39,342 bases of DNA from Eubacteriales bacterium (GTDB lineage Bacteria > Bacillota > Clostridia > Monoglobales > UMGS1388). The number at the start of each line of letters is the position of its first letter. Positions within the stretch are counted from its first letter, which is position 1. A program made the position numbers and the translations under genes. This document shows positions 1 through 8,148 of this stretch, piece after piece. The stretch is taken from the NCBI GenBank assembly GCA_029004515.1, contig JAQVYH010000013.1, positions 1-39,342 of the forward strand, in the 5' to 3' direction. The notes under the pieces were generated by a model that searched no databases, had not been told where the DNA came from, and was given only the letters and a program-made list of their open reading frames with translations.

Positions 1-1003
1 CTGTATTGTGCTCTTTACAGATTCTTTTTACATCAGTAACTGTCAAATTTGCATTAATAAGCAAATGATATATCAAATCATTAGCAAGTTCTTTTTTTAG
101 TACTATTTCGCCGGAAGTTTTATCTAAATATGTATATTGAGATAGAGTATTACATACAGCATATAAATCCCCAAGAACAGTTCCTCTAAATCCTCTTTCA
201 TCGTCGCCATAGAACAAACATTTACCAATACTATCTAAAAATCCTTTGTATTTTCTATAAGGGTCATTTTTGTCACCGGGGCCATCTTCAAAATCACGCT
301 GCGAAAAGATAATTGATATTATTCTTTGAATATTGTCCTCAGACAAGACTCTATAGTATTGTTTTTGATTCTCTAATATTTTTATAGCTTCTTCCTTTAC
401 CGCCCTTCGTGTAGGGACATACTTGTCTGCTTTATTAGATAAGTTCCTTTTAGAAATCTTAAATACCTCATCTTTATAATACATTTCACCTACACTACGA
501 TAATTATTAGCTGACATTAATTTTTTAAACGCATCAACTCCAAGTTTATCCTCATCATTTTCTGCCAACATATCTTCTGACATGTTATCTTCACCTATGT
601 CTTCATAAAACTCATTATATCCACGATGGTTAGATAAATGAATAAGGATTGCTAACAAGTCACGCGGACTTACTTTTTCATCCAATGCCTTGGTACGTAA
701 TTCATACATATCATCAGTGGGTGTTTCATAATATTCTTGAACTATGCTTTCGTCAACAAATCCAATATGTAACAGGTGTTTCTTTAATTGTTCTTTTCTG
801 AAACTACGGCGTGTGATTAATCGTCGTGCACCTCTAAAAGCGCGTCTTTGTTGGCTGGTTCTGTCTTTGCCACCATTCTCTTCACCGCTTTCAAAAAGCC
901 TCACACCAAAATCAACAATTCTTTCTTTGCCTTTTTCTGCATCAATTAGACCCCATCCTATAGAACCAATACCCATGTCGATACCTAAAATGTAATTTTT
1001 CAT
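1..1003 (-). CDS. cas9: CRISPR-associated endonuclease Cas9, N-terminal part (cut by window edge)
   Basis: RNA-guided DNA endonuclease of type II CRISPR-Cas. Translating the minus strand from ATG 1003 gives 334 uninterrupted codons that run off the left edge. Residues 5-19 form the RuvC-I motif ILGIDMGIGSIGWGL, with D9 as the expected catalytic aspartate. Residues about 48-77 are the arginine-rich bridge helix (RTSQQRRAFRGARR, then more Arg/Lys). The rest (NHRGY, then RDFEDGPG) looks like the REC lobe of a compact Cas9. The HNH domain, RuvC-II/III and PAM domain lie outside, so subtype (II-A or II-C) and activity cannot be judged. A Shine-Dalgarno AAGGTGG precedes the ATG. The tracrRNA-like locus is immediately upstream and divergent; cas1/cas2 and the array would be beyond the left edge. 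Confidence 0.95.
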   Translation of the reverse strand, partial: MKNYILGIDMGIGSIGWGLIDAEKGKERIVDFGVRLFESGEENGGKDRTSQQRRAFRGARRLITRRSFRKEQLKKHLLHIGFVDESIVQEYYETPTDDMYELRTKALDEKVSPRDLLAILIHLSNHRGYNEFYEDIGEDNMSEDMLAENDEDKLGVDAFKKLMSANNYRSVGEMYYKDEVFKISKRNLSNKADKYVPTRRAVKEEAIKILENQKQYYRVLSEDNIQRIISIIFSQRDFEDGPGDKNDPYRKYKGFLDSIGKCLFYGDDERGFRGTVLGDLYAVCNTLSQYTYLDKTSGEIVLKKELANDLIYHLLINANLTVTDVKRICKEHNT

Positions 1004-1033
1004 TCCAATCCCACCTTTTATAAAAAATATATA

Positions 1034-1062
1034 TTGACTTTTATTTTATATTGTGATAATAT
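1034..1062 (+). promoter_or_regulatory. Promoter of the tracrRNA-like locus
   Basis: A -35 box TTGACT (1034-1039), a 17-nt spacer and a -10 box TAATAT (1057-1062) predict a start near 1069, about 17 nt before the first anti-repeat copy. It points away from cas9. Confidence 0.7.
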
Positions 1063-1068
1063 TAAATA

Positions 1069-1238
1069 AATTAGAAATTTGATTTATAAGTTTATCAATG
1101 TTCATCAGAGACTTGCAAATATGCAAGGAACAAAAATAACCGATAAAGAATAAGTTTATCAATATTCATCAGAGTTCTAAGATATGACCTTATGAGGTCA
1201 AAGAGTATGGCGGTAACTCACACAAACCCGCTTTTTTT
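1069..1238 (+). ncRNA. Putative tracrRNA with two tandem anti-repeat copies
   Basis: This locus is divergent from cas9 and preceded by a good promoter. Two 25-nt copies differing at one base lie at 1086-1110 and 1150-1174 (core AAGTTTATCAAT-N-TTCATCAGAG). Copy 1 is followed by a perfect 6-bp hairpin (CTTGCA-AATA-TGCAAG, 1112-1127). Copy 2 is followed by another 6-bp hairpin (TGACCT-TATG-AGGTCA, 1185-1200) and then by a GCGG...CCGC hairpin with seven Ts (1210-1238). Anti-repeat, nexus-like hairpin and Rho-independent end in this order, next to cas9, is the layout of a tracrRNA. The matching CRISPR repeat is not in the window, so the pairing is inferred. A relic repeat-spacer-repeat unit (period 64 nt) is the alternative reading. 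Confidence 0.7.
1210..1238 (+). terminator. Rho-independent terminator of the tracrRNA-like locus
   Basis: GCGG (1210-1213) pairs with CCGC (1228-1231) and is followed directly by seven Ts (1232-1238). Confidence 0.65.
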
Positions 1239-1283
1239 ATTGCCATTTTTTATCATACTGTTGTTTACTTATGATTATACTCT

Positions 1284-1303
1284 GTTGCAATACATATTGC
1301 AAC
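1284..1303. repeat. Isolated 8-bp hairpin in the cas9-kor intergenic region
   Basis: GTTGCAAT (1284-1291), a 4-nt loop and ATTGCAAC (1296-1303) form a perfect inverted repeat without a T-tract. Role unknown. The rest of 1239-1341 shows no gene. Confidence 0.4.
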
Positions 1304-1341
1304 TAATATATTAATCTAACAATACCACATAATAAGTCCAA

Positions 1342-1412
1342 TAAAAAGGACAGTAAAAAGGACAGTAAAAAGGACAGTAAAAAGGACAGTAAAAAGGACA
1401 GTAAAAAAGGAG
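1342..1412. repeat. 12-bp minisatellite, five perfect units plus a partial
   Basis: The unit TAAAAAGGACAG occurs at 1342, 1354, 1366, 1378 and 1390, followed by a degenerate unit that runs into the terminator hairpin. The minus strand is open through it only because 12 is a multiple of three; it is not coding. Confidence 0.95.
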
Positions 1413-1436
1413 TTTACCTGATTGGTAAACTCCTTT
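1403..1436 (-). terminator. Terminator of the 2-oxoacid oxidoreductase operon
   Basis: A 13-bp perfect stem (1406-1418 with 1424-1436) and 5-nt loop lie directly after the gamma-subunit stop. On the minus strand it is followed by a T-run (A-run 1403-1408 on the plus strand). The A-rich 3' arm merges into the minisatellite, which may have expanded from this hairpin edge. Confidence 0.85.
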
Positions 1437-1440
1437 AATA

Positions 1441-1974
1441 TTAGTAATTATAACCTGTTTCAATAGCCTTCCAATTGGAATCGAGAAGCTCTTTTTTTGT
1501 TGGAGGAACTGACTTTTCAAGTCCTCTCTTAACAGCGTCTAGGCTTAAGAAACCAACTTCCTTAACATACTTACCAAACATAATCATATTAGCAAGCTTT
1601 GGAAGACCCATATCAGCAGCCATCTGTGTTGCAGGGATTGCAAACTGCTTGATATCATCACGGTCTGATGTGATGTCGATAAGGCTGCTATCATAAATAA
1701 CAGTGCCGCCGGGTACAAGCTTTGGTACAAACTTCTCAAAAGAAGGTCTGTTCATAACAATAACTGATGTAGGCTTTGTAACGATAGGTGAACCGATAGG
1801 AGAATCACTTACATTAACATGGCAGTTACAAGTACCACCACGCATTTCAGGACCATATGATGGAAGCCAAGAAACGAACTTGTCTTCAACAACGCCTGAA
1901 TAAGCCATTACCTTACCAGTAAAAAGAATACCCTGACCACCGAAGCCTGCAAGGGCAGTAGCGAATGATGCCAT
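1441..1974 (-). CDS. 2-oxoacid:ferredoxin oxidoreductase, gamma subunit
   Basis: Gamma subunit (177 aa) of a CoA-dependent 2-oxoacid:ferredoxin oxidoreductase of the 2-oxoglutarate/isovalerate class. The complex oxidatively decarboxylates 2-oxoacids to acyl-CoA and reduces ferredoxin in the cytoplasm. The N-terminal GFGGQGILFTGK motif and the RGGTCNCHVNVSDSPIGSPI stretch are typical of this subunit. It is the last gene of a delta-alpha-beta-gamma operon, one base after the beta-subunit stop, and is followed by a terminator. Which 2-oxoacid is used (2-oxoglutarate or branched-chain) cannot be read from sequence alone, so no symbol is given. Confidence 0.9.
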   Translation of the reverse strand: MASFATALAGFGGQGILFTGKVMAYSGVVEDKFVSWLPSYGPEMRGGTCNCHVNVSDSPIGSPIVTKPTSVIVMNRPSFEKFVPKLVPGGTVIYDSSLIDITSDRDDIKQFAIPATQMAADMGLPKLANMIMFGKYVKEVGFLSLDAVKRGLEKSVPPTKKELLDSNWKAIETGYNY

Positions 1975-1975
1975 A

Positions 1976-2713
1976 TTATTCTACCTCCTTATATACGCCA
2001 AGAGGATACTTGGGCATCATGTTTTCTCTAAGCCATTCAAGAGATTCCTTTGGAGATTTACCCCAGTTTGTAGGACAAGTTGAAAGAACCTCTACAAGTG
2101 AGAATCCCTTACCATCAACCTGATTCTGGAAAGCTTTTTTAATAGCTGCCTTTGTCTCTTTAATGTGAGGTACAGAGTCAACTGCGCATCTTTGTATAAA
2201 TCTTGATCCTTCAAGAGTAGAGAGCATTTCAGAAACGGTTACAGGATATCCCTGTGTTTCAACCTTTCTGCCATAAGGAGTAGTCTGTGTAACCTGACCT
2301 ACAAGAGAGGTAGGAGCCATCTGACCACCTGTCATACCATAGATAGCATTGTTGATAAATATGATAGTGATATTTTCGCTTCTTGTAGCTGCATGAACAG
2401 TTTCAGCAGTACCGATAGCAGCAAGGTCACCATCGCCCTGATATGTGAAAACAATGTTATCAGGATTAGCTCTTTTGATGCCTGTTGCAACAGCAGGTGC
2501 TCTACCATGAGCAGCTTCCTGCATATCGCAATTAAAATAATTATATGCAAATACAGCACAACCTACAGGAGCAACACCGATTGTCTTACCTTCGATGCCA
2601 AGTTCATCAATTACTTCAGCAACAAGACGATGAACAATACCGTGTGTACAACCGGGGCAATAATGAGTTGCAACATCTGTAAGTGACTTTGGTCTTTCAA
2701 ATACAATACTCAT
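1976..2713 (-). CDS. 2-oxoacid:ferredoxin oxidoreductase, beta subunit (TPP-binding)
   Basis: Catalytic thiamine-diphosphate subunit (245 aa). It shows the YCPGCTHG motif near residues 18-25 and the TPP/Mg2+ signature GDGD (93-96) followed after about 25 residues by NN (121-122). Length fits the two-domain beta subunit of KorB/VorA-type enzymes. The start ATG 2713 directly abuts the alpha-subunit stop, consistent with translational coupling and a fixed 1:1 ratio. Substrate (2-oxoglutarate or branched-chain 2-oxoacid) is unresolved. Confidence 0.92.
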   Translation of the reverse strand: MSIVFERPKSLTDVATHYCPGCTHGIVHRLVAEVIDELGIEGKTIGVAPVGCAVFAYNYFNCDMQEAAHGRAPAVATGIKRANPDNIVFTYQGDGDLAAIGTAETVHAATRSENITIIFINNAIYGMTGGQMAPTSLVGQVTQTTPYGRKVETQGYPVTVSEMLSTLEGSRFIQRCAVDSVPHIKETKAAIKKAFQNQVDGKGFSLVEVLSTCPTNWGKSPKESLEWLRENMMPKYPLGVYKEVE

Positions 2714-3778
2714 TTATTTCACCGCCTTAACAATTTTCTTAACTGCCTCATAAATCTCATCTGGCTCTGGGATAAATCCACCATTTCTACCATAAAAATA
2801 AACAGGAGTTCCATTAGCATTAAGCTTAACATCTTCAATCATCTGACCAGCCTGGCTCATTTCAACTGAAAGGATAGCCTTTGTCTGTGAAGCCACATAC
2901 TCTGTATCCTTCTTAGGGAATGGCCAAAGTGTGATAGGTCTGAATGTACCAATCTTGATACCATCAGCCTTACCCATTTCCTGAACAGCCTTTGCAACAC
3001 GAGCACAAGTACCATATGCTGCGATTACGATATCAGAATCTTCAACATTGTCATATTCTGACTGCTGAAGTGTTTCTTCGATAAGGTCGTACTTCTTCTG
3101 TCTTTCGTTGTTCTTAACTTCCAAGGTATCAGGGTTAGTATCAAGAGAGTTAATAACGTTTCTGCCTCTCTTCATCTTTGTACCAGTTGTAGCCCATTCT
3201 TTTTCATTAAGGGTAACTTCGCTAGCCTCTGGGAATTCAACTGGTTCCATCATCTGACCAAGAGTACCATCACCCAAAATCATAACAGGCATTCTATATT
3301 CATCTGCAAGATCGAAAGCCTTACCTGTATGGTTAACAACCTCCTGAATTGATGCAGGGGCAAGAACGATAAGGCGATAGTCACCATGTCCGCCACCCTT
3401 TGTAGCCTGGAAATAATCACCCTGCGAAGGCTGAATACCACCAAGACCTGGGCCTGCACGCATAATATTAACAATTACGCAAGGAAGATCAGCACCAGCT
3501 ATATAAGAGATACCCTCTTGCTTAAGGCTGATGCCCGGGCTTGATGAACTAGTCATAACTCTTACACCGGCACCTGCAGCACCATATACCATATTAATAG
3601 CTGCAACTTCACTTTCTGCCTGAAGGAAAAGACCGCCAATCTTTGGCATCTTCTTTGACATATAAGCAGAGATTTCTGTCTGAGGAGTAATAGGGTAGCC
3701 GAAGAAATGTTTACAACCTGCTCTCATAGCAGCTTCAGCAATAGCCTCATTGCCTTTCATTAAAACTTTATCTGCCAA
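2714..3778 (-). CDS. 2-oxoacid:ferredoxin oxidoreductase, alpha subunit
   Basis: Alpha subunit (354 aa), carrying the pyrimidine-binding and transketolase C-terminal domains that complete the TPP active site with beta. The motif GYPITPQTE (about 27-35) near the N-terminus and the SSSSPGISL stretch are characteristic of KorA/VorB. It lies 13 nt after the ferredoxin-type delta subunit and abuts beta. Together with 3792-3998 it forms the electron-output part of the complex. Assignment to the family is firm; the substrate is not. Confidence 0.92.
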   Translation of the reverse strand: MADKVLMKGNEAIAEAAMRAGCKHFFGYPITPQTEISAYMSKKMPKIGGLFLQAESEVAAINMVYGAAGAGVRVMTSSSSPGISLKQEGISYIAGADLPCVIVNIMRAGPGLGGIQPSQGDYFQATKGGGHGDYRLIVLAPASIQEVVNHTGKAFDLADEYRMPVMILGDGTLGQMMEPVEFPEASEVTLNEKEWATTGTKMKRGRNVINSLDTNPDTLEVKNNERQKKYDLIEETLQQSEYDNVEDSDIVIAAYGTCARVAKAVQEMGKADGIKIGTFRPITLWPFPKKDTEYVASQTKAILSVEMSQAGQMIEDVKLNANGTPVYFYGRNGGFIPEPDEIYEAVKKIVKAVK

Positions 3779-3791
3779 TTTAACTTACCTC

Positions 3792-3998
3792 CTATCTTTC
3801 AACGGTAATGACACAGTCTGGGCACATTGTAGCACAGAAAGCGCATCCGATACATTTGTCCATTTCAACTACTTCAGCAGGGGGGAAACCCTTACTATTT
3901 AGTCTGTCTGTCGCCATTATAACAATCTTCTTAGGGCAAACAGTTGTGCAAAGCTCACAGCCTTTGCAACGTTCTTCATTAAAAGTTACTTTTGCCAT
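3792..3998 (-). CDS. 2-oxoacid:ferredoxin oxidoreductase, delta subunit (2x[4Fe-4S] ferredoxin)
   Basis: This 68-aa polyferredoxin has two CxxCxxCxxxCP-type motifs (CKGCELCTTVCP and CIGCAFCATMCP), binding two [4Fe-4S] clusters that pass electrons from the TPP site to free ferredoxin. It is the first structural gene of the complex and has a strong Shine-Dalgarno (GGGAGG) upstream of ATG 3998. Its position before alpha is standard for four-subunit enzymes. Confidence 0.92.
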   Translation of the reverse strand: MAKVTFNEERCKGCELCTTVCPKKIVIMATDRLNSKGFPPAEVVEMDKCIGCAFCATMCPDCVITVER

Positions 3999-4031
3999 AT
4001 TTATTACCTCCCTTTCAAGGTTTAAATGCTT

Positions 4032-4685
4032 TTATTGCATTTCCCAAGGCTTCTTCATATAAATATCAATGGGAAACTTAATACTATCATATTCTTTTGG
4101 GAGCTTATCTAAAAACTCCTTCTTACCACTAATATATTTAACAGGAAGTCCTGTTCTTTCATAAACCTCTTCGCCAAGCTTTTGACCTTCTAGGATGATA
4201 TCTTCTGTTGTAAAGTCCATAATGTTTGTGTTATTGACAAGCCCTGTTACCTTAAGAGAAGATACTGCTTCAATAAGACCGATATATTCGATAATCTCAT
4301 CAGCACTTCTTGTGAGAGGTCTATGGGCATTGTATACCATAAGCATCTCATATCCGCAGGCATCAAACTTATCATGGAATCTGCCAAGAGCAATAGCACC
4401 ATCATCATCGCCGCCCACATCGAAAACAGACTTCTTGCCACCGTGAAATACGGAATAGATTTCTGATGGGAGTGCAGGGACATCAACATTTGAATTAACA
4501 TATTCTGATGCAATGACCTGAATGTTTTTCTGTGCTAAATCGCCTCTTGCGTCGGCAGAACGGATATATGGATTAACAATATCAAAGTCGACTAAAATAT
4601 CAGCGTCTGACTTAACAGCAAGATTAATTGAAAATTCAGTTTTACCACTGCCATAGTGACCAACAATAATATTGATATTCTTCAT
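4032..4685 (-). CDS. ParA/CobQ-like P-loop ATPase, function unknown
   Basis: P-loop NTPase of about 217 aa with Walker A GHYGSGKTEF close to the N-terminus and a downstream DVGGDDDG segment that may be Walker B-like. The fold resembles the MinD/ParA/CobQ group of deviant-Walker ATPases. An upstream ATG at 4697 exists, but GGAG sits correctly spaced before ATG 4685, so the shorter form is chosen. It lies 33 nt upstream of the oxidoreductase operon on the same strand. A role in cofactor or Fe-S maturation of that enzyme is conceivable but is inference from position only. Confidence 0.75.
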   Translation of the reverse strand: MKNINIIVGHYGSGKTEFSINLAVKSDADILVDFDIVNPYIRSADARGDLAQKNIQVIASEYVNSNVDVPALPSEIYSVFHGGKKSVFDVGGDDDGAIALGRFHDKFDACGYEMLMVYNAHRPLTRSADEIIEYIGLIEAVSSLKVTGLVNNTNIMDFTTEDIILEGQKLGEEVYERTGLPVKYISGKKEFLDKLPKEYDSIKFPIDIYMKKPWEMQ

Positions 4686-4739
4686 ATTACGCTCCATTGC
4701 CTTTCTGATTACGGATAATTACCTAAGTCAAAGCCTCTA

Positions 4740-5174
4740 CTATTTTACCACATTTTCCGACTGATGTCTATATGTAACCGCAGTAATATGTCCCATAAAA
4801 TACTGGGATTTTCGTTGTAAATTATTACACCTACACAAAATAATGTAAGCAAGGGCAAACAACCCCACACCCACAATGGACGATATAAGAGCTCCCGCAC
4901 CATTTGACCATAGGGCCATACCTACCGCAAGAGATAGAAACATTGGAAAAATATATACAAGAAAAGCAGCAAGATAAATCCTGCCGCTTGGTGTTTCAAC
5001 TATTACAACATCCCCATTTTTTGCACCAATGGGATTCTTTACAGTTACGATATGTTCTTTTGTGCTGCACATATTGCATTGAGAGCAGTTGCCACCACAG
5101 GAGCTTTCACGAACAAAAGAAACAAGAGCATACTCGTCCTCTGTGCTTTTAACAACTCCTGAATTCTCCACCAC
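4740..5174 (-). CDS. SoxR-reducing system protein RseC/MucC family
   Basis: Small membrane protein (144 aa) with an N-terminal cytoplasmic cysteine cluster (C26, C30, C33, C36, within CGGNCSQCNMC), a short beta-rich part, then two transmembrane helices (about 68-88 and 94-113). This is the RseC/MucC (SoxR_red) layout, linked in other bacteria to Rnf/Rsx electron-transfer complexes. It begins 15 nt after recN and closes the nusB-recN operon. No Rnf genes are in the window. In many spore formers this position after recN holds spoIVB and spo0A. Confidence 0.8.
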   Translation of the reverse strand: MVENSGVVKSTEDEYALVSFVRESSCGGNCSQCNMCSTKEHIVTVKNPIGAKNGDVVIVETPSGRIYLAAFLVYIFPMFLSLAVGMALWSNGAGALISSIVGVGLFALAYIILCRCNNLQRKSQYFMGHITAVTYRHQSENVVK

Positions 5175-5189
5175 GCACTTCCTCCTTAA

Positions 5190-6845
5190 TTATACTTTTC
5201 TAAGCATTTCTTCAGCCGCCATAAGTGTCTGCTGAGTTATCTCCATACCACCGATAATGCGGGCAAGCTCCATCTTGCGCCCTTCAAAATCAAGAAGTTT
5301 TACATCTGTAGAAGCAACCTCGCCATCATCAGTCTTCTTTATAACATAATGATTATCTGCCATACAAGCAATCTGCGAAAGATGTGTGATGCATATAATC
5401 TGCTTTTTAGATGCAATCGCAGAAATCTTCTCTGCTGTTTTATATGCTGTTCTACCGCTGATACCTGTATCAATTTCGTCAAATATTAGGGTATCAACCA
5501 TATCTATATCTGCAAGGATTGACTTAACCGCAAGCATAATTCTTGAAAGTTCACCGCCTGATGCAATCTTGGAGAGCGGCATAAGGGGTTGACCTGAATT
5601 TGTTGCAATCATAAATTCTATCTTATCGCTGCCCTTTGATGAATAATCACACTTTGTAATGCTAACGCCAAATTCTGCCTTAGGCATTTCGAGGTCGGCA
5701 AGTTCAGCCTTTATCTTTTTAGAGAGCTCCTCTCCTCCCTTTCGTCTGGAAAGGGTAAGGTCATTGGAAAGCTTTTCAAGAGCCTTGTTGGATTCATCGA
5801 TTTCCCCATTAAGCTCTCTTTCTCTCTTATCGCTATGGAAAATATTATCAAGCTGTTTTCTTGCATCTTCACAAAAAGCTAGGATATCTTCAAGGCTATT
5901 ACCATATTTACGCTTCAGATTATTAATAAGATTGATTCTTGCCTCTACCTGCTCAAGCTCGTCATCACCACCCTCGGATAATTCTGAGAGATCACGAAGA
6001 GAGTATACTGCATCATCAATAATGATAGATGCATCTTCAATCGATTTATAAACATCCTCAAGAGCCTTGCCATATGATGCTACATCTTCAAGGGATTTTT
6101 TTATCCTTGCAAGGCAGTCATGTACAGAGCTTTCAGATGAATAAAGCTGATAATATGAGCTATCAACAGCGGTGCGGATTCTCTCAAGATTAGAAAGATA
6201 ATCTCGCCTTTCATCAAGCTCCTCCTCCTCGCCAATGTGTAGATTTGCATCATCAATCTCCTGTATCTGATAGGAAAGAATATCTATCTGACGATTCTTT
6301 TCTTCTTCATCACTTGCAAGCTGCAAAAGCGCCTTCTTCAAGCTCTTATTTTGAGTATATTCAGCCTTGTAACTATCAAGAAGTAATTGATTGTCACAGT
6401 ATCTGTCCAAAAAGTCAATATGAGTAAGAGGGTTTAAAAGCTGTTGACTATCATGCTGACCATGAATATTAATAAGCCACTTACCTATGTTTTTAAGCAT
6501 AGTGGCATTAATCAGCTGACCATTGGCACGACAAGTGCTTTTACCCTCTGTTGTAATCTCTCTACGAAGAATAAGTACGCCATCCTCTATCTCTATTCCC
6601 ATTTCATCAATCTGTGAGAGGACTAAAGGATTATCTACAATAAATTCCGCCTCGACAACCGCTTTGCTCTGTCCGTGACGGATTATATCGTGACTTGTTC
6701 GTTCGCCAATTACCATATTTATTGAATCAATTAAGATAGATTTACCTGCGGCGGTTTCACCCGTAAGGGCACTAAAACCCTTGCCAAACTCCACATATGT
6801 TCTATCTATAATTGCAACATTTTGTATATTAAGTTGTGTGAGCAA
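5190..6845 (-). CDS. recN: DNA repair protein RecN
   Basis: SMC-like ATPase (551 aa) acting in double-strand-break repair. Walker A is GETAAGKS (29-36); most RecN have GETGAGKS, but the essential glycines and lysine are kept. A long coiled-coil middle follows, then the signature ASGGELSRIMLA and Walker B TLIFDEIDTGISG. The start is TTG 6845, with GAGGTG seven nt upstream overlapping the argR stop, so translation is probably coupled to argR. The argR-recN order is conserved in Firmicutes. Confidence 0.95.
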   Translation of the reverse strand: MLTQLNIQNVAIIDRTYVEFGKGFSALTGETAAGKSILIDSINMVIGERTSHDIIRHGQSKAVVEAEFIVDNPLVLSQIDEMGIEIEDGVLILRREITTEGKSTCRANGQLINATMLKNIGKWLINIHGQHDSQQLLNPLTHIDFLDRYCDNQLLLDSYKAEYTQNKSLKKALLQLASDEEEKNRQIDILSYQIQEIDDANLHIGEEEELDERRDYLSNLERIRTAVDSSYYQLYSSESSVHDCLARIKKSLEDVASYGKALEDVYKSIEDASIIIDDAVYSLRDLSELSEGGDDELEQVEARINLINNLKRKYGNSLEDILAFCEDARKQLDNIFHSDKRERELNGEIDESNKALEKLSNDLTLSRRKGGEELSKKIKAELADLEMPKAEFGVSITKCDYSSKGSDKIEFMIATNSGQPLMPLSKIASGGELSRIMLAVKSILADIDMVDTLIFDEIDTGISGRTAYKTAEKISAIASKKQIICITHLSQIACMADNHYVIKKTDDGEVASTDVKLLDFEGRKMELARIIGGMEITQQTLMAAEEMLRKV

Positions 6846-6851
6846 CCTTCA

Positions 6852-7286
6852 TCACCTCATAGAATGGAGCTTCTCGTAAATAAGCTTTGCATCCTCAATA
6901 TTCTCTGCAATAACCATAAGGGTATCGTCCCCTGCGATTGAACCAAGAGCCTGTGATATGTGCATTGAATCAACAACCGCACCAATAGCCGATGCCATAC
7001 CAGGGAATGTTTTAATAACAACAAGATTCATAGCAAGATGGACTGCAACTACCGAGCTTGCAAAGAGGTTGTAAGAGGAACTATCGCTATCTTCAGATAC
7101 CGCAACATAGTGGCTCTCTCCATGATTATTCACAACCTTGCTAATGCGAAGCTTTTTGATATCACGGGAAACAGTTGCCTGTGTAACATCATAGCCGGCT
7201 TCTCTCAGCTTTGCTGTGAGCTCCTCCTGGGTAGAGATATTCTCCTTTGTAATGATTTCCATTAGTTTACTGTGTCTGTCAATCAT
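6852..7286 (-). CDS. argR: Arginine repressor ArgR
   Basis: Arginine-responsive transcription factor of 144 aa. The N-terminal winged helix is visible (ISTQEELTAKLREAGY, then TQATVSRDIKKL). The C-terminal hexamerisation/arginine-binding domain ends in GSIAGDDTLMVIAEN, with the paired aspartates that contact arginine. It sits between nadK and recN in the conserved operon. No arginine biosynthesis genes are nearby, so it acts in trans. Confidence 0.95.
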   Translation of the reverse strand: MIDRHSKLMEIITKENISTQEELTAKLREAGYDVTQATVSRDIKKLRISKVVNNHGESHYVAVSEDSDSSSYNLFASSVVAVHLAMNLVVIKTFPGMASAIGAVVDSMHISQALGSIAGDDTLMVIAENIEDAKLIYEKLHSMR

Positions 7287-7317
7287 AGGTGAATTCAGTC
7301 CTTTCTGAATTACAATA

Positions 7318-8136
7318 TTATCTTTGTAGTTTTAGCCTTAATGTATCAAAAAAATCAGCATTTTCTTGCCTGATTAATTTAAGCTTCTTATCATTTTGCA
7401 TAATCTCAACGACAGCACCCTTCTTCAAGGGGAATCCAAATTGTCCGTCTGCCGAGACAACTGCATCATTGTCGTGCTCTGCTTGTACCACAATACGAAC
7501 ATTGGCAGTTGCAGGTATAATTACACTCCTTGAATTACTAAGAGAATGGGAGCAAACAGGGGTTAAAATTATAAGCTCCATACTAGGATGAACAACAGGT
7601 CCGCCGGCTGATAAAGAATAGGCTGTTGAGCCTGTTGGAGTCGAAACAATAAACCCATCGGCTTTATATGTACCGACAAACTTATCATCAGCATATACCT
7701 TAAGACTTATAATCCTCGCACTGTTGCCTCTTGAGATACATATATCATTAAGTGCAAATAGTTCTTTATCCCCCACATTTGCCTTAAGCACAAGGCGTTG
7801 TTCTATGTGATATTTCGACGTAACCAACTGTGAAAAATCGTCTTTTTCCATAGCAGAAAGGAATCCCATATGGCCGATATTGACCCCAAAAATAGGTATA
7901 TCATTTTCATAACATTCATTTGCAAGGCTTAGAATCGTACCATCACCGCCCATTGCAATTACCATCTCAGAGTCCTTGAAAAGTTCTTCCCTCTTGACAA
8001 GCTGCGCAGATGTAACATAGCAATCATCAGGCATTTTAACCTGTACGTCAGCATCAAGGAGTGTTTTAACGAGCTTTTCAGTATGGGTGAGATTTGGGTC
8101 TCTTTTTATGTTGGATACCACTGATACACACTTCAT
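7318..8136 (-). CDS. nadK: NAD kinase
   Basis: Phosphorylates NAD to NADP in the cytoplasm (272 aa). It has the family motif GGDGT (63-67) and the C-terminal STPTGSTAYSLSAGGP nucleotide-binding segment, plus NDICISRG. Length and order are typical. Within the operon it lies between tlyA and argR, separated by 12 and 31 nt. Confidence 0.95.
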   Translation of the reverse strand: MKCVSVVSNIKRDPNLTHTEKLVKTLLDADVQVKMPDDCYVTSAQLVKREELFKDSEMVIAMGGDGTILSLANECYENDIPIFGVNIGHMGFLSAMEKDDFSQLVTSKYHIEQRLVLKANVGDKELFALNDICISRGNSARIISLKVYADDKFVGTYKADGFIVSTPTGSTAYSLSAGGPVVHPSMELIILTPVCSHSLSNSRSVIIPATANVRIVVQAEHDNDAVVSADGQFGFPLKKGAVVEIMQNDKKLKLIRQENADFFDTLRLKLQR

Positions 8137-8148
8137 ATTATCAACCTC

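Noticed and set aside
1086..1174. Reading the two 25-nt copies as a CRISPR array
   Set aside because: Only two units, a promoter upstream, hairpins right after each copy and a terminator at the end fit a tracrRNA better. A relic unit is not excluded.
1311..1520. Minus-strand ORF with repeated YCPF peptide
   Set aside because: It is created by the 12-bp minisatellite and overlaps the gamma subunit in another frame; no ribosome-binding site.
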